Source: Ideonella sp.
Lineage (GTDB): Bacteria > Pseudomonadota > Gammaproteobacteria > Burkholderiales > Burkholderiaceae_C
Assembly: GCA_015075545.1 (NCBI GenBank)
Contig: JABTUC010000001.1
Coordinates: 744,001 to 808,000 of the forward strand
Direction: 5' to 3'
DNA: 64,000 nucleotides
A program made the position numbers and the translations under genes. Position 1 is the stretch's first letter. Every line of letters starts with the position of its first letter. The notes under the pieces were generated by a model. That model had not been told where the DNA came from. It did no database searches and was given only the letters and a program-made list of their open reading frames with translations. This document shows positions 9,486-18,657 of this stretch, in pieces.

Positions 9486-10661
9486 ATGACGCCGCTGGCG
9501 GGTGTGCGCGTGCTCGACCTGAGCCGCGTGCTCGCCGGGCCCTGGTGCAGCCAGCTGCTGGCCGACTACGGTGCCGACGTGATCAAGGTCGAGCGCCCCG
9601 GCGCCGGCGACGACACGCGCGAGTGGGGCCCGCCCTGGTGGGGCGACGCCGGCCAGCGCATGTCGGCCTATTACCTGAGCGCCAACCGCGGCAAGCGTTC
9701 GATCGCCATCGACATCGCCAGCGCCGACGGCGCCGCGCTGGTGAAGCGGCTCGCCGCGCACGCCGACGTGCTGCTCGAGAACTACAAGGTCGGGCAACTG
9801 GCCAAGTACGGCCTCGATCACGCGGCAATGCAAGCGCTGAACCCGCGGCTGATCTACTGCTCGATCACCGGCTATGGGCAGGACGGCCCGTATGCACCGG
9901 CCGCCGGCTACGACTTCGCGATCCAGGCCACCGGCGGCCTGATGAGCATCACCGGCGAGAAGGACGGCACGCCGGGCTCCGAGCCGCAGAAGGTCGGCGT
10001 CGCGGTGGCCGACCTGTTCACCGGGATGTACGCCACCACCGCGATCCTCGCCGCGCTGCACGAGCGCCAGCGCAGCGGCCGCGGCCGCTGGATCGACGCG
10101 GCGCTGCTCGACACCCAGCTTGCCGTGCTGGCCAACCAGGCGAGCAACTATCTGGTCGGCGGCAGGACGCCCAAGCGCATGGGCAACGCGCACGTCAACG
10201 TGGTGCCGTACCAGGTGTTCAAGACGGCCGACGGCCACATCGTGCTGGCGGTCGGCAACGACCGGCAGTTCCAGCGCTTCTGCCAACTGGCGGGGCACGA
10301 CGAGGTGGGCTCCGATGCCCGCTTCGCGACCAACGCGCTGCGCATCGCTCACCGCGACGAACTGACGCCGCAGATCGCTCTGTGGATGCGCGAGCGCACG
10401 ACCGCCCAATGGACCGCGCTGCTCGAGCCCAACGCCGTGCCGTGCGCGCCGATTCTCGATCTGCCAGAGGTGTTCAAGCACCCTCAGGTGGTGGCGCGTG
10501 GCATGAAGATCGACAATGCCGGCATGCCGATGGTTGCCGCACCGATGCGCATGGACGGCCAGCGCGCGGTATCGGACCGGCCCGCCCCTCGCCTGGACGA
10601 GCACGGAGCCGCGATCCGCGAAGCGCTGTCGCGCGCCGACGACTGGCCGGGCGTCGGCTGA
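9486..10661 (+). CDS. Class III (CaiB/BaiF) CoA transferase, probable succinyl-CoA:glutarate CoA-transferase
   Basis: A 391-residue family III CoA transferase. The N-terminal LAGVRVLDLSRVLAGPW and DVIKVERPGAGDDTR are diagnostic, and the catalytic Asp that forms the glutamyl/aspartyl-CoA anhydride is Asp166 in VGVAVADLFTGMYA. Family III enzymes move CoA between acids through a ternary mechanism. The gene lies 106 bases after gcdH and 15 bases before a semialdehyde dehydrogenase gene. The resemblance to mammalian SUGCT and bacterial GcdG, which activate glutarate with succinyl-CoA, together with the context, makes glutarate activation the best guess. The acid actually used is inferred, since the family covers many substrates. 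Confidence 0.88.
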   Translation: MTPLAGVRVLDLSRVLAGPWCSQLLADYGADVIKVERPGAGDDTREWGPPWWGDAGQRMSAYYLSANRGKRSIAIDIASADGAALVKRLAAHADVLLENYKVGQLAKYGLDHAAMQALNPRLIYCSITGYGQDGPYAPAAGYDFAIQATGGLMSITGEKDGTPGSEPQKVGVAVADLFTGMYATTAILAALHERQRSGRGRWIDAALLDTQLAVLANQASNYLVGGRTPKRMGNAHVNVVPYQVFKTADGHIVLAVGNDRQFQRFCQLAGHDEVGSDARFATNALRIAHRDELTPQIALWMRERTTAQWTALLEPNAVPCAPILDLPEVFKHPQVVARGMKIDNAGMPMVAAPMRMDGQRAVSDRPAPRLDEHGAAIREALSRADDWPGVG

Positions 10662-10676
10662 CTCAGGAGATTCTCG

Positions 10677-12155
10677 ATGGACATGAAGACCTCGCCGCTG
10701 TCGTCGCTGCAGGACGCCTCGCTGTTGCGCACCAACGCCTTGATCGACGGCCACTGGAGCAGCGGCAGCCGCCGCTTCGCGGTGCACGACCCGGCCACCG
10801 GCCACAAGCTGGCCGACGTGGCCAACCTCGGCGCCGACGAGGCGACGCAGGCCATCGCGGCGGCCAACGCCGCGTGGCCGGCGTGGCGCGGCAAGACCGC
10901 GCGCGAGCGCCACGGCATCCTGATGAAGTGGTTCGCGCTGCTGAATCAGCACGCCGACGATCTGGCGCGGATCATGACCGCCGAACAGGGCAAGCCGCTG
11001 GCCGAGGCGCGCGGCGAGGTCGTCTACGGCGCCAGCTTCATCGAGTGGTTCGCCGAGGAAGGCAAGCGCATCTACGGCGAGACGATCCCGACCACCGACC
11101 CCAACAAGCGCACGGTCGTCATCAAGCAGCCGATCGGCGTCTGCGCGGCAATCACGCCGTGGAACTTCCCGATCGCCATGATCACGCGCAAGGTGGCTCC
11201 CGCGCTGGCCGCCGGCTGCACGGTGGTGATCAAGCCCGCCGAGGCGACGCCGCTGTCGGCGCTGGCGTGCGCCGAGCTCGCGCAGCGCGCCGGCATGCCG
11301 GCCGGCGTGCTCAACGTGGTGACCGCCGACGCGCAGCGCTCGATCGAGGTCGGACGCGTGCTGTGCGCCTCCGACACCGTGCGCCACCTGTCGTTCACCG
11401 GCTCCACCGAGGTCGGCCGCATCCTGATGCAGCAGTGCGCGCCAACCGTCAAGAAGCTGTCGCTCGAATTGGGCGGCAACGCGCCGTTCATCGTGTTCGA
11501 CGACGCCGACCTCGACGCCGCGATCGAAGGCGCGATGGCCAGCAAGTACCGCAACGCCGGGCAGACCTGCGTCTGCGCCAACCGGCTGTACGTGCAGGAT
11601 GGCGTCTACGACGAGTTCGTGCGCAAGCTGGCCGCCAAGGCCGGCACCATCAAGGTCGGCAACGGTTTCGAGAGTGGCGTCAACCAGGGCCCGCTGATCG
11701 ACGCCCAGGCGATGGCCAAGGTCGAATCGCACGTCGCCGACGCGCTGGCCAAGGGCGGCAAGGTGGTCGCCGGAGGCGCGCGCATCGGCGAGCGCTTCTA
11801 CCAGCCGACGGTGATCGCCGGGGCGACCTCCGAGATGCTGTGCGCGCACGAGGAAACCTTCGGCCCGGTGGCGCCCGTCTTCCGCTTCGAGACCGAGGCC
11901 GAGGCGATCGGCTTGGCCAACGCCACCGAGTTCGGCCTCGCGAGCTACTTCTACAGCCGCGACGTCGGCCGCATCTTTCGCGTTGCCGAGGCGCTCGAGT
12001 ACGGCATGGTCGGCATCAACACCGGCATGATCTCGGTGGCCGAGGTGCCGTTCGGCGGCGTCAAGCAGTCGGGGCTCGGCCGCGAAGGCGCGCACCACGG
12101 CATCGACGAGTACGTCGAGGTCAAGTACCTCTGCCTGGGTGACCTGAACAAGTAG
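10677..12155 (+). CDS. gabD: NAD(P)-dependent succinate/glutarate semialdehyde dehydrogenase
   Basis: A 492-residue aldehyde dehydrogenase of the GabD/DavD subfamily, oxidising succinate or glutarate semialdehyde to the diacid. The cofactor-binding ITPWNFPIAMITRK, the general-base Glu in LELGGNAPF and the nucleophile Cys298 in NAGQTCVCANR are all present, as is the C-terminal EVPFGGVKQSGLGREG of succinate-semialdehyde enzymes. It is 15 bases downstream of the CoA transferase with an AGGAG site. Beside gcdH, the DavD role (glutarate semialdehyde to glutarate, in lysine/5-aminovalerate breakdown) is at least as likely as the GABA role. No aminotransferase gene is present in the window to decide. 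Confidence 0.9.
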   Translation: MDMKTSPLSSLQDASLLRTNALIDGHWSSGSRRFAVHDPATGHKLADVANLGADEATQAIAAANAAWPAWRGKTARERHGILMKWFALLNQHADDLARIMTAEQGKPLAEARGEVVYGASFIEWFAEEGKRIYGETIPTTDPNKRTVVIKQPIGVCAAITPWNFPIAMITRKVAPALAAGCTVVIKPAEATPLSALACAELAQRAGMPAGVLNVVTADAQRSIEVGRVLCASDTVRHLSFTGSTEVGRILMQQCAPTVKKLSLELGGNAPFIVFDDADLDAAIEGAMASKYRNAGQTCVCANRLYVQDGVYDEFVRKLAAKAGTIKVGNGFESGVNQGPLIDAQAMAKVESHVADALAKGGKVVAGGARIGERFYQPTVIAGATSEMLCAHEETFGPVAPVFRFETEAEAIGLANATEFGLASYFYSRDVGRIFRVAEALEYGMVGINTGMISVAEVPFGGVKQSGLGREGAHHGIDEYVEVKYLCLGDLNK

Positions 12156-12164
12156 GTGCTCGTC

Positions 12165-13091
12165 TCAAGGTCGAGGTGGCCGCTCGTCGTTGGCGGCGGG
12201 GCCGCCGCGCTCGACGCGGCCGCCGGCACGTGCACCCCTGTGCGGGTTGTCCTGCGCGGCCTGCCCTGTCGCCAGCTGCAGAAGCGCCGCGGCGTCGCGG
12301 CCGTCGTCGGGGTAGCGTGCCACGCCCGCGCCGATGGCGATTTCGATCTCGCGGCCGGCGACGTCGAACGGGCGCTGCAGGCTGGCGGCCAGCTTGGTGG
12401 CCACGCGCGAGCCATCGGCGGGGTCGTCGATCCAGGCCAGAAGCACGGCGAATTGATCCTCTCCGATCGACGCCACCACGTCGCTGGCGCGCAAGCCCGC
12501 GCGCAGGCGCACGGCGATCTTGCGGCGTGCGACATTGGCGGCCTCGTGGCCCAGTTGCTGCCGTACCGGCGCGAGGCCATCGACGCGCAGCGCCAGCAGC
12601 GCCATCGGCGCCGGCTCGCGCTCGCGTAACGCCAGCAGGTGCGTCATGTGCTCCATCAATTGCGCCTGGTTGGGCAACCCGGTGTCGAGGTCGGTGCCGT
12701 AGGCGCGGCGCGCGGCAGCGTCGAGTCGCTTGCGCTCGACGCCTTGTCGCAGCGCCAGCGCCACGCGCCCGGGCCCCGCGTCGCGCAACGGCACCACCTC
12801 CTGCACACCCAATCGCAACAGCCGCGCGAGACTTCCAGCCGTTGACTCCGGCGCGAGCACCACGATCGCCAGGTCGAGCGCGAGCCGCGGCAGGGCGCTC
12901 CAGCGCTCGAGCGAATCCAGCTCGGCGGCGGTGGCGGCGTGCAGCAGCAACGCGTCGAAGCGATTCGCCACGCATTGCGCAGCCGCGTCGTCGAGGCTGT
13001 CGCAGGCCTGAACGACGAACGGCCCCAGCGCCGAACGGGCCAGGTCGGGTGGCGCACCGCCCCGAAGCAGAACCCGGATGGGGGCCTTCAT
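12165..13091 (-). CDS. Degenerate receiver-GGDEF protein (GEDQF motif)
   Basis: A 308-residue protein with an N-terminal half (residues about 1-130) that follows the alternating strand/helix pattern of a response-regulator receiver, then a GGDEF-type domain (DTGLPNQAQLMEHMTHLL, then VASIGEDQFAVLLAW). The signature loop reads GEDQF instead of GG(D/E)EF, and the receiver lacks the phosphoacceptor Asp, reading ALLLHAATA where LLLD is expected. Both domains therefore look catalytically silent. It may act as a binding or scaffold protein. The C-terminus is rich in Arg and Pro. The start at ATG 13091 is chosen because codons further upstream would run into the tRNA gene. It converges on the semialdehyde dehydrogenase gene with 9 bases between them. 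Confidence 0.75.
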   Translation of the reverse strand: MKAPIRVLLRGGAPPDLARSALGPFVVQACDSLDDAAAQCVANRFDALLLHAATAAELDSLERWSALPRLALDLAIVVLAPESTAGSLARLLRLGVQEVVPLRDAGPGRVALALRQGVERKRLDAAARRAYGTDLDTGLPNQAQLMEHMTHLLALREREPAPMALLALRVDGLAPVRQQLGHEAANVARRKIAVRLRAGLRASDVVASIGEDQFAVLLAWIDDPADGSRVATKLAASLQRPFDVAGREIEIAIGAGVARYPDDGRDAAALLQLATGQAAQDNPHRGARAGGRVERGGPAANDERPPRP

Positions 13092-13167
13092 AGTTGCAGC
13101 ATGGCCGCGGCGGCCGGCTCGCGACGCACGGGCCCGTGAACGCCGAGCGGCAGCATCACGGCCAGAC

Positions 13168-13241
13168 TGGAGCGGGTGAAGGGAATCGAACCCTCGTATG
13201 AAGCTTGGGAAGCTGCCGTTCTGCCATTGAACTACACCCGC
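13168..13241 (-). tRNA. glyU: tRNA-Gly (anticodon CCC)
   Basis: A 74-base cloverleaf including an encoded CCA end. Acceptor arms GCGGGTG and CACCCGC pair fully, the discriminator is U, the T loop is GGTTCGATTCC, and the 7-base anticodon loop TTCCCAA gives anticodon CCC (13207-13209), as in E. coli glyU. The anticodon stem reads GCAGC against GCTTC, which leaves one C-U mismatch at the second pair (28-42). The usual sequence would have G in place of one T. Confidence 0.95.
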
Positions 13242-13302
13242 GGCGGCCGTCATTCTAGACGCGCTGCGCCGTGGCTCAGCAGCAGCGCCGCTGCGCGACG
13301 CG

Positions 13303-16300
13303 TTGCACGCCGCGGCGCGGCAATGGGCTCAATCCGCAGCGGCCGACGCCGAATTGGGGTCCGAAGGCGCGATACTGCCAACCCCCGTGGAGCTCAGCCA
13401 CACCCTGCTGTCCGATCCGCGCGACGAAGCCCGGACCCTGATCGCGCGGCGCTTCCTGGCGGTGGCCACCGTGGTCTTCTTCCTGGCCGCGCTGCTCCTG
13501 GCCACCGGCACCTTCCCGATCCCGTGGCGCCCTCACCTGACCGCCGGCTTCGTGGCGGCGGCGCTGTTCTCCTTGATCGCCAGACGCTGGCCCGGCGACG
13601 CGCCGCAGTGGGCCGTGCTCGGCGTCAGCGTCTGCGCGCTGGCGATGATCGCCATCTACTTGATGCTCAGCGGGCTGGGTCTGAACTCGCCGGTCGTCGG
13701 GTTCATGACCGTCGTGCCGATGGTGATCTGCGCAGCCGTCGGCGCACGTGCCGGCATCGTGACCGCCATCGCCAGCACCGCGTCGCTGCTGCTGCTGTCG
13801 TGGGCCGAGTACCGAGGCGAGATCGTCGGTGCCGCGCTGCTGAGCGAACTGCCGTTGTCGCGCCGGCTCATCAATCACCTCTTGCTGGTGGGCGCAGGCC
13901 TCGCTTGCGGGCTGATGATCGCCCACGTGCTGAAGACCCAGCGCCGCGCCAGCGAGGAGCGCGAGGCCCGCTTCGTCGGGCTGCTCGGCATCGCGGTGGA
14001 CACCTACTGGGAGCTCGATGCCTCGCTGCGCTCCACCAGCGTCTGGCTGTGCGACCAGAACAAGCAATTCGTGCCGTTGGGCCGCCCGCTGACGACGCCA
14101 CCCTGGGGCGAGCCGAATTGCCGGATCGATCGCCCCGTGCTCGATGCGCTGCTGGCCGACCTGGCGGCGCGGCGCCCGTTTCGCAATCTCTCCGCCCGGT
14201 GGGACTTCGGCGATGGTCGCATCCGCCATGAGCAGGTCAGCGGTCAGCCCCGTTTCGACCACCTGGGCCGCTTCGCCGGCTACTGGGGGGTGACTCGCGA
14301 CGTCAGCGCCGACGTGCAGATGCAGCAGGCGATGCAGGCCACGCAGTCGCGCTACCGCGAGCTGTTCGAAATGGCGCCGTTGGCGCTGGTGGTTCACCAG
14401 GATTTCCTCGTGGCCGATGCCAACCCCGCCGCGCTGCGGATGCTCGGCTACGCGGACCTGGAGGCGATGAAGGGCCAGCCACTCCTGGCGCACTTGCTGC
14501 CCGGCGAAGAGGCCCGTGCCAGGGCTCGCCAGCGCGCCGTGCTCGCCGGCGAGCGGTTGCCACCGGCGGTGTTCCACTTGGTCACGCGCGAGGGGCAGCG
14601 GCGCGTTCTGCGGGCAACCGGCACCCGCATCGAAGGCCTCGGGCGGCCGAGCGTGCTGTCGATCTACGACGACATCACCGAGTTGCACGCCGCACAGGAG
14701 GCGTTGCGACGGTCGGAGGCGACGTTGTCGCACGTGGTGGGGACCAGCCCCGACCTCATCACCCTGAGCGAACTCGACAGCGGGAAGTTCGTGATGGTCA
14801 ACGACACCTTCGCTCGCTACAGCGGTTATGCGCATGAGGAGATCGTCGGGCGCACGGCGGTCGAGCTCGAGATCTGGCGCGAGCCGAGCGAGCGCGCCGC
14901 CTTCTTGGCTGCAGTGCGCGAGCGCGGCACGGTGCTCAACTGGCCGCACGAGTTCTTCAGCCGCAGCGGCCAGCGTTTCTCGCTGCTGCTGTCGGCGGCG
15001 CTGTTCGACCTCGAAGGCCGGCGCTACCTCGTGCTCAACGGACGCGACATCTCGGAGACCCAGCGCACGCGGCTGGCGCACGAAGCGGTGCTCGACAACG
15101 CCTCACTGGGCATTGCCGTCACTTACGAGCAGCGCTTCGTGCAGGCCAACGCCGCACTCGAGCAGATGCTCGGCTGGGAGCGCGGCACCCTGGCCGGGCA
15201 GCCGGGCCGGGTGGTCTGGGCCAGCGACGACGAGTATGCACAGATCGGCGCCTCGCTCGGGCCGCGCCTGGCGCGCGGCGAATCGGTCGAACTGGTGCGC
15301 GAAATGACACGGCGCGACGGCGGCGCGTTCTGGTGCCGCATGCTGGTGAAAGCGGTCGACCCTTCGCATCCGATGCGCGGCGGCACGATCTGGATCGTCG
15401 AGGACATCACCGAGCGCCGCCGCACCGAGCAGGCGCTGGCCAAGGCGCGCGACGATGCCGAGGCCGCCAACCGCGCCAAGAGTGCGTTCCTGGCCAACAC
15501 CAGCCACGAGATCCGCACGCCGCTGAACGGCCTGGTCGGGCTGGCCCGGCTGGCGCGCAGGCCCGAGGTCGACGAGGCGCGCCGCCGTCAGTACCTCGAG
15601 CAGATTGCCGACAGCGCCGAGACGCTGACCGCGGTGATTTCCGACGTGCTCGACCTGTCGAAGATCGAAGCCGGCAAGCTGTCGATCGACCACGTTGCCT
15701 TCGACCTCGGCGCGCTGTTCGAATCGTTGGGGCGTGTGTACGCGACGCTGGCCGACGCGCGCGGGCTGGCCTACCGGCAGGCCATCGACCCGGCGCTGCA
15801 GCGCGAGGCAACAGGCGATCCGGTGCGCTTGCGCCAGATCCTGACCAACTACCTGAACAACGCCTTGAAGTTCACTCAGCGCGGCAGTGTCGTGCTCAGC
15901 GCCGCCGCGCCGCGCCCGCAGTGGCTGCGTGTCGAGGTGACCGACACGGGGCCCGGCATCGACCCGGCGGTGCAGCCGCGTCTGTTCACGCCGTTCACGC
16001 AGGCCGACACGTCGACCACCCGACGCTTCGGTGGCACCGGCCTCGGGCTGTCGATCTGCCGCCAGCTCGCCGGCCTGATGCACGGCGAGACCGGCGTCGA
16101 CAGCACACCGGGCCAGGGCAGCCGTTTCTGGGTCGAGTTGCCGCTGGGCAGCGCGCCGACGGGTGCGGCCGGCGGGGCGCTCGGCAAAGATCACGGCTGC
16201 ACCGCGCTAGCCGGCGCGCGGATCCTGATGGCCGAGGACAACAGCGTCAACATGATGATCGCGGTGGCGATGCTCGAGCAATGGGGTGTCGTGGTGTCGC

Positions 16301-16620
16301 AGGCGGCCGATGGCGAGCAGGCGCTCGAGGCGGTGGCGCAGGCCGAACGCGCGGGCCAGCCATTCGACGCCGTCCTGATGGACGTGCAGATGCCCGCGAT
16401 GAGCGGCTACGAGGTGACGCGGCTGCTGCGCCAGCGGCACGACGCACAGGCGCTGCCGATCATCGCGCTGACTGCCGCGGCGCTGACCTCGGAGCGCGAG
16501 CTGGCGTTGGCTGCCGGCATGAACGCCTTCCTCACCAAGCCGATCGACGCACAGCGCTTGCAAGAGGCGCTGCTGGCGGCGCTCGGCGCGCGGCGCGCGA
16601 GTCGAGCCGCCACACCGTAG
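13303..16620 (+). CDS. Membrane hybrid sensor histidine kinase, multi-PAS
   Basis: A 1105-residue sensor. Residues about 45-210 hold roughly six hydrophobic segments, forming an N-terminal membrane module. A run of PAS-like domains follows, about four from roughly 215 to 700, with DITELHAAQ, RDISETQR and VEDITERRR at their ends. Next come a HisKA domain with the phosphoacceptor His735 in NTSHEIRTPLNG, an HATPase domain (NYLNNALKFT, DTGPGID, FGGTGLGLSI), and a C-terminal receiver with Asp1027 in AVLMDVQMP and the Lys in FLTKPID. The receiver would pass phosphate to a separate Hpt protein or act as an internal sink. No partner gene is adjacent. The start is uncertain: the first about 40 residues are poorly conserved, and a later start at 13378 or beyond is possible. 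Confidence 0.88.
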   Translation: MHAAARQWAQSAAADAELGSEGAILPTPVELSHTLLSDPRDEARTLIARRFLAVATVVFFLAALLLATGTFPIPWRPHLTAGFVAAALFSLIARRWPGDAPQWAVLGVSVCALAMIAIYLMLSGLGLNSPVVGFMTVVPMVICAAVGARAGIVTAIASTASLLLLSWAEYRGEIVGAALLSELPLSRRLINHLLLVGAGLACGLMIAHVLKTQRRASEEREARFVGLLGIAVDTYWELDASLRSTSVWLCDQNKQFVPLGRPLTTPPWGEPNCRIDRPVLDALLADLAARRPFRNLSARWDFGDGRIRHEQVSGQPRFDHLGRFAGYWGVTRDVSADVQMQQAMQATQSRYRELFEMAPLALVVHQDFLVADANPAALRMLGYADLEAMKGQPLLAHLLPGEEARARARQRAVLAGERLPPAVFHLVTREGQRRVLRATGTRIEGLGRPSVLSIYDDITELHAAQEALRRSEATLSHVVGTSPDLITLSELDSGKFVMVNDTFARYSGYAHEEIVGRTAVELEIWREPSERAAFLAAVRERGTVLNWPHEFFSRSGQRFSLLLSAALFDLEGRRYLVLNGRDISETQRTRLAHEAVLDNASLGIAVTYEQRFVQANAALEQMLGWERGTLAGQPGRVVWASDDEYAQIGASLGPRLARGESVELVREMTRRDGGAFWCRMLVKAVDPSHPMRGGTIWIVEDITERRRTEQALAKARDDAEAANRAKSAFLANTSHEIRTPLNGLVGLARLARRPEVDEARRRQYLEQIADSAETLTAVISDVLDLSKIEAGKLSIDHVAFDLGALFESLGRVYATLADARGLAYRQAIDPALQREATGDPVRLRQILTNYLNNALKFTQRGSVVLSAAAPRPQWLRVEVTDTGPGIDPAVQPRLFTPFTQADTSTTRRFGGTGLGLSICRQLAGLMHGETGVDSTPGQGSRFWVELPLGSAPTGAAGGALGKDHGCTALAGARILMAEDNSVNMMIAVAMLEQWGVVVSQAADGEQALEAVAQAERAGQPFDAVLMDVQMPAMSGYEVTRLLRQRHDAQALPIIALTAAALTSERELALAAGMNAFLTKPIDAQRLQEALLAALGARRASRAATP

Positions 16621-16771
16621 GCCCCGAGGCTGGCCCAAGCCGGCATCGCGGCCCGCGGCAGCGTCGACGGATCCGCCTCCGACCGATGCGCCAGCGGGCT
16701 TCCCTGGGGCCTGTGCGATGGCGCCTTCATTCACAATGCGTCGCGCGCCGGCCGGCGCGCGGAGAGCCACC

Positions 16772-17749
16772 ATGACCCGAACCCTCGCCCTGCCCCGCCG
16801 TCACGCCCTCGCGTGGTTCGCATCGATCGCGGCGTTGCCGTGGGCGGCGCGGGCGGCCACGCTCGACGGCCCGCTGACCATCGTCGTGCCCTACGCGCCC
16901 GGCGGCTCCAGCGACCGCGCCGGCCGCCTGGTCGGCGAACGGCTGCAGGCCAGGCTGGGCGTCAACGTGATCGTCGAGAACCGCACCGGTGCCGGCGGGC
17001 GCATCGCGGCGCAGCAGCTCAAGCGCGCGAGCGCCGACCAGAACATCGTGATGGTCGGCAATCCGGCGACGATGGTGATCGCGCCGGTGGTCTTCAAGGA
17101 CGCCGGCTACGACGGCGAGAAGGACTTCCAGCCGCTCGCGCAGGTCAGCCAGTACGAGTTCGGAGTGGCCGTCGGTGCCGGGGTGCCGGCGCGCGATCTG
17201 TCGCAACTGATCGCGTGGCTGAAGGCGCACCCGGACCAGAACAACTTCGGCGTCCCGGCCACCGGCAGCCTGCCGCACTTCTTCGCGCTGATGCTCGGCG
17301 ACGCGGTGAAGCTGTCGCCGCAGATCGTCGGCTACCGCGGCTCGGGTCCGCTGGCCAACGATCTGATCGGCGGCCAGCTACCGGTGGCGGTCGATACGCT
17401 CGACACGCTGTATCCGCTGCACGCCGCCGGCAAGATCAGGGTGCTCGCGGCCTCCGGTGCCATGCGCGCTGCGTTCGCGCAGGACGTGCCGACCTTCCGC
17501 GAAGCCGGCTTCGGGCTCACCGCCACCGGCTGGAACGCGTTCTTCGCTGCAGCATCGATGCCGGCGGCCAAGGCGCAGGCGATCGCCGCGGCGATCCGCG
17601 ACGTCATGCACGACGACGCGCTGCGCAAAGGCTTCGCGGCGACGCTGATGACGCCGGTGGCCGCGGCGCAGGCCGAGACCGAGGCCATGCTGAAGGCCTA
17701 CCGTGCGCAGTGGCTGCCGGTGGTCGAGAAGTCGGGGTTCAAACCCTGA
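16772..17749 (+). CDS. Tripartite tricarboxylate transporter (Bug/TctC) substrate-binding protein
   Basis: A second orphan TctC/Bug receptor, 325 residues. ATG 16772 is preceded by GGAGAG at good spacing. Residues 1-28 form a signal peptide ([20 protein letters not shown]). The mature protein starts [20 protein letters not shown] and [11 protein letters not shown], the two conserved binding-site strands. It is clearly distinct in sequence from the receptor at 7018. No transporter subunits are adjacent. It is followed by trmB, whose possible upstream start would overlap this gene's end. Ligand unknown. Confidence 0.88.
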   Translation: MTRTLALPRRHALAWFASIAALPWAARAATLDGPLTIVVPYAPGGSSDRAGRLVGERLQARLGVNVIVENRTGAGGRIAAQQLKRASADQNIVMVGNPATMVIAPVVFKDAGYDGEKDFQPLAQVSQYEFGVAVGAGVPARDLSQLIAWLKAHPDQNNFGVPATGSLPHFFALMLGDAVKLSPQIVGYRGSGPLANDLIGGQLPVAVDTLDTLYPLHAAGKIRVLAASGAMRAAFAQDVPTFREAGFGLTATGWNAFFAAASMPAAKAQAIAAAIRDVMHDDALRKGFAATLMTPVAAAQAETEAMLKAYRAQWLPVVEKSGFKP

Positions 17750-18485
17750 TGGGCGAGTCGAGCGCGCGGCGCTGGCCTGGCCACGGCTGCGGAACCTGCG
17801 CCTGAGCCCCGGGGTCGAGAGCGGCCGCACCGTGCGCAGCTACGTGCTGCGCGCTGGCCGCATGGGCAGCGGCCAGCAGCGCGCATTGCGCGAACTGGCG
17901 CCGCGCTTCGTGCTGCCGTTTGCCGAGCAGCCGCTCGATGCGGTGGCCGTGTTCGGCCGCCGTGCGCCGCTGATCCTCGAAATCGGCTTCGGCATGGGCG
18001 ACGCCACGGCGCGCATCGCGGCGGCAAGCCCCGAGTTGGATTTTCTCGGCGTCGAGGTGCACCCGCCTGGGGTCGGTGCGCTGCTGCAGCGTCTCGACGC
18101 CCTCGCGCTGCCTAACGTGCGCATCGTGCAGCACGACGCGGTGGCGGTGCTGGCGGCGATGATCGCGCCGCAATCGCTGGCCGGGGCCTGCGTGTTCTTC
18201 CCCGACCCCTGGCCGAAGAAGCGTCACCACAAGCGGCGCCTGATCCAGCCGCCGCTGGTGTCGCTGCTCGCCTCGCGGCTGGCCAGCGGCGCCACGCTGC
18301 ATCTGGCCACCGACTGGGAACCCTATGCGCAGCAGATGCTGCAAGTGCTGAGCGACGAGCCGACTCTCGTCAACACCGCCGCCGGTTTCGCGTCGCGCCC
18401 GCCGTACCGGCCGGCGACCAAGTTCGAGCAGCGCGGCGAGCGCCTCGGTCACCTCAGCCGCGACCTGGTGTTCCGCAAGCGCTGA
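17703..18485 (+). CDS. trmB: tRNA (guanosine(46)-N7)-methyltransferase
   Basis: Transfers a methyl group from SAM to N7 of G46 in the variable loop of tRNA. The conserved part begins at [20 protein letters not shown] and continues with the SAM site [16 protein letters not shown], the [12 protein letters not shown] strand, and the [16 protein letters not shown] signature that identifies TrmB. It ends [12 protein letters not shown]-like, as in the family ([11 protein letters not shown] here). The start is not settled: ATG 17703 overlaps the Bug gene by 47 bases, while GTG 17832 begins exactly at the conserved block and is my preferred biological start. The residues before it do not resemble TrmB. 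Confidence 0.9.
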   Translation: MRSGCRWSRSRGSNPDGRVERAALAWPRLRNLRLSPGVESGRTVRSYVLRAGRMGSGQQRALRELAPRFVLPFAEQPLDAVAVFGRRAPLILEIGFGMGDATARIAAASPELDFLGVEVHPPGVGALLQRLDALALPNVRIVQHDAVAVLAAMIAPQSLAGACVFFPDPWPKKRHHKRRLIQPPLVSLLASRLASGATLHLATDWEPYAQQMLQVLSDEPTLVNTAAGFASRPPYRPATKFEQRGERLGHLSRDLVFRKR

Positions 18486-18504
18486 AGCGGTCGCCTGAGT
18501 CGGA

Positions 18505-18645
18505 CGCAAGACGGCACCTGCGTGCCGGCTTGCGCCTACGAAGGGGCCGGCGCCTGCAGGCGCCGGCGCGGGCTGCAAGCCTGAGCAGATCCGGCTCTGC
18601 CGGGCTACTCAGACCTCCTCAGGGGGCGGCGGCGTTTGCGCCGCC
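18505..18645. terminator. Three consecutive stem-loops between convergent trmB and uppP
   Basis: Three strong hairpins fill the spacer between convergent genes. First, CGCAAG-a-CGGCAC pairs with GTGCCG-g-CTTGCG around CTGC (18505-18534). Second, a perfect 22-base palindrome has half-site GCCGGCGCCTG (18546-18567). Third, GGCGGCG pairs with CGCCGCC around TTTG (18628-18645). None has a clear U tract. They are likely to act as a bidirectional transcription stop or as RNA 3'-end protection. Confidence 0.55.
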
Positions 18646-18657
18646 AGGGCGTGCCGT

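Noticed and set aside
9351-12142. Open frames longer than 900 codons on both strands across gcdH, the CoA transferase and the aldehyde dehydrogenase
   Set aside because: Low-complexity shadow translations that cross three genes with recognised catalytic motifs.
16621-16740. A fourth copy of the dispersed repeat before the second Bug gene
   Set aside because: Only a CCGGCTTGGG decamer is shared. The palindrome and the rest of the core are missing, so chance similarity in GC-rich DNA is likely.
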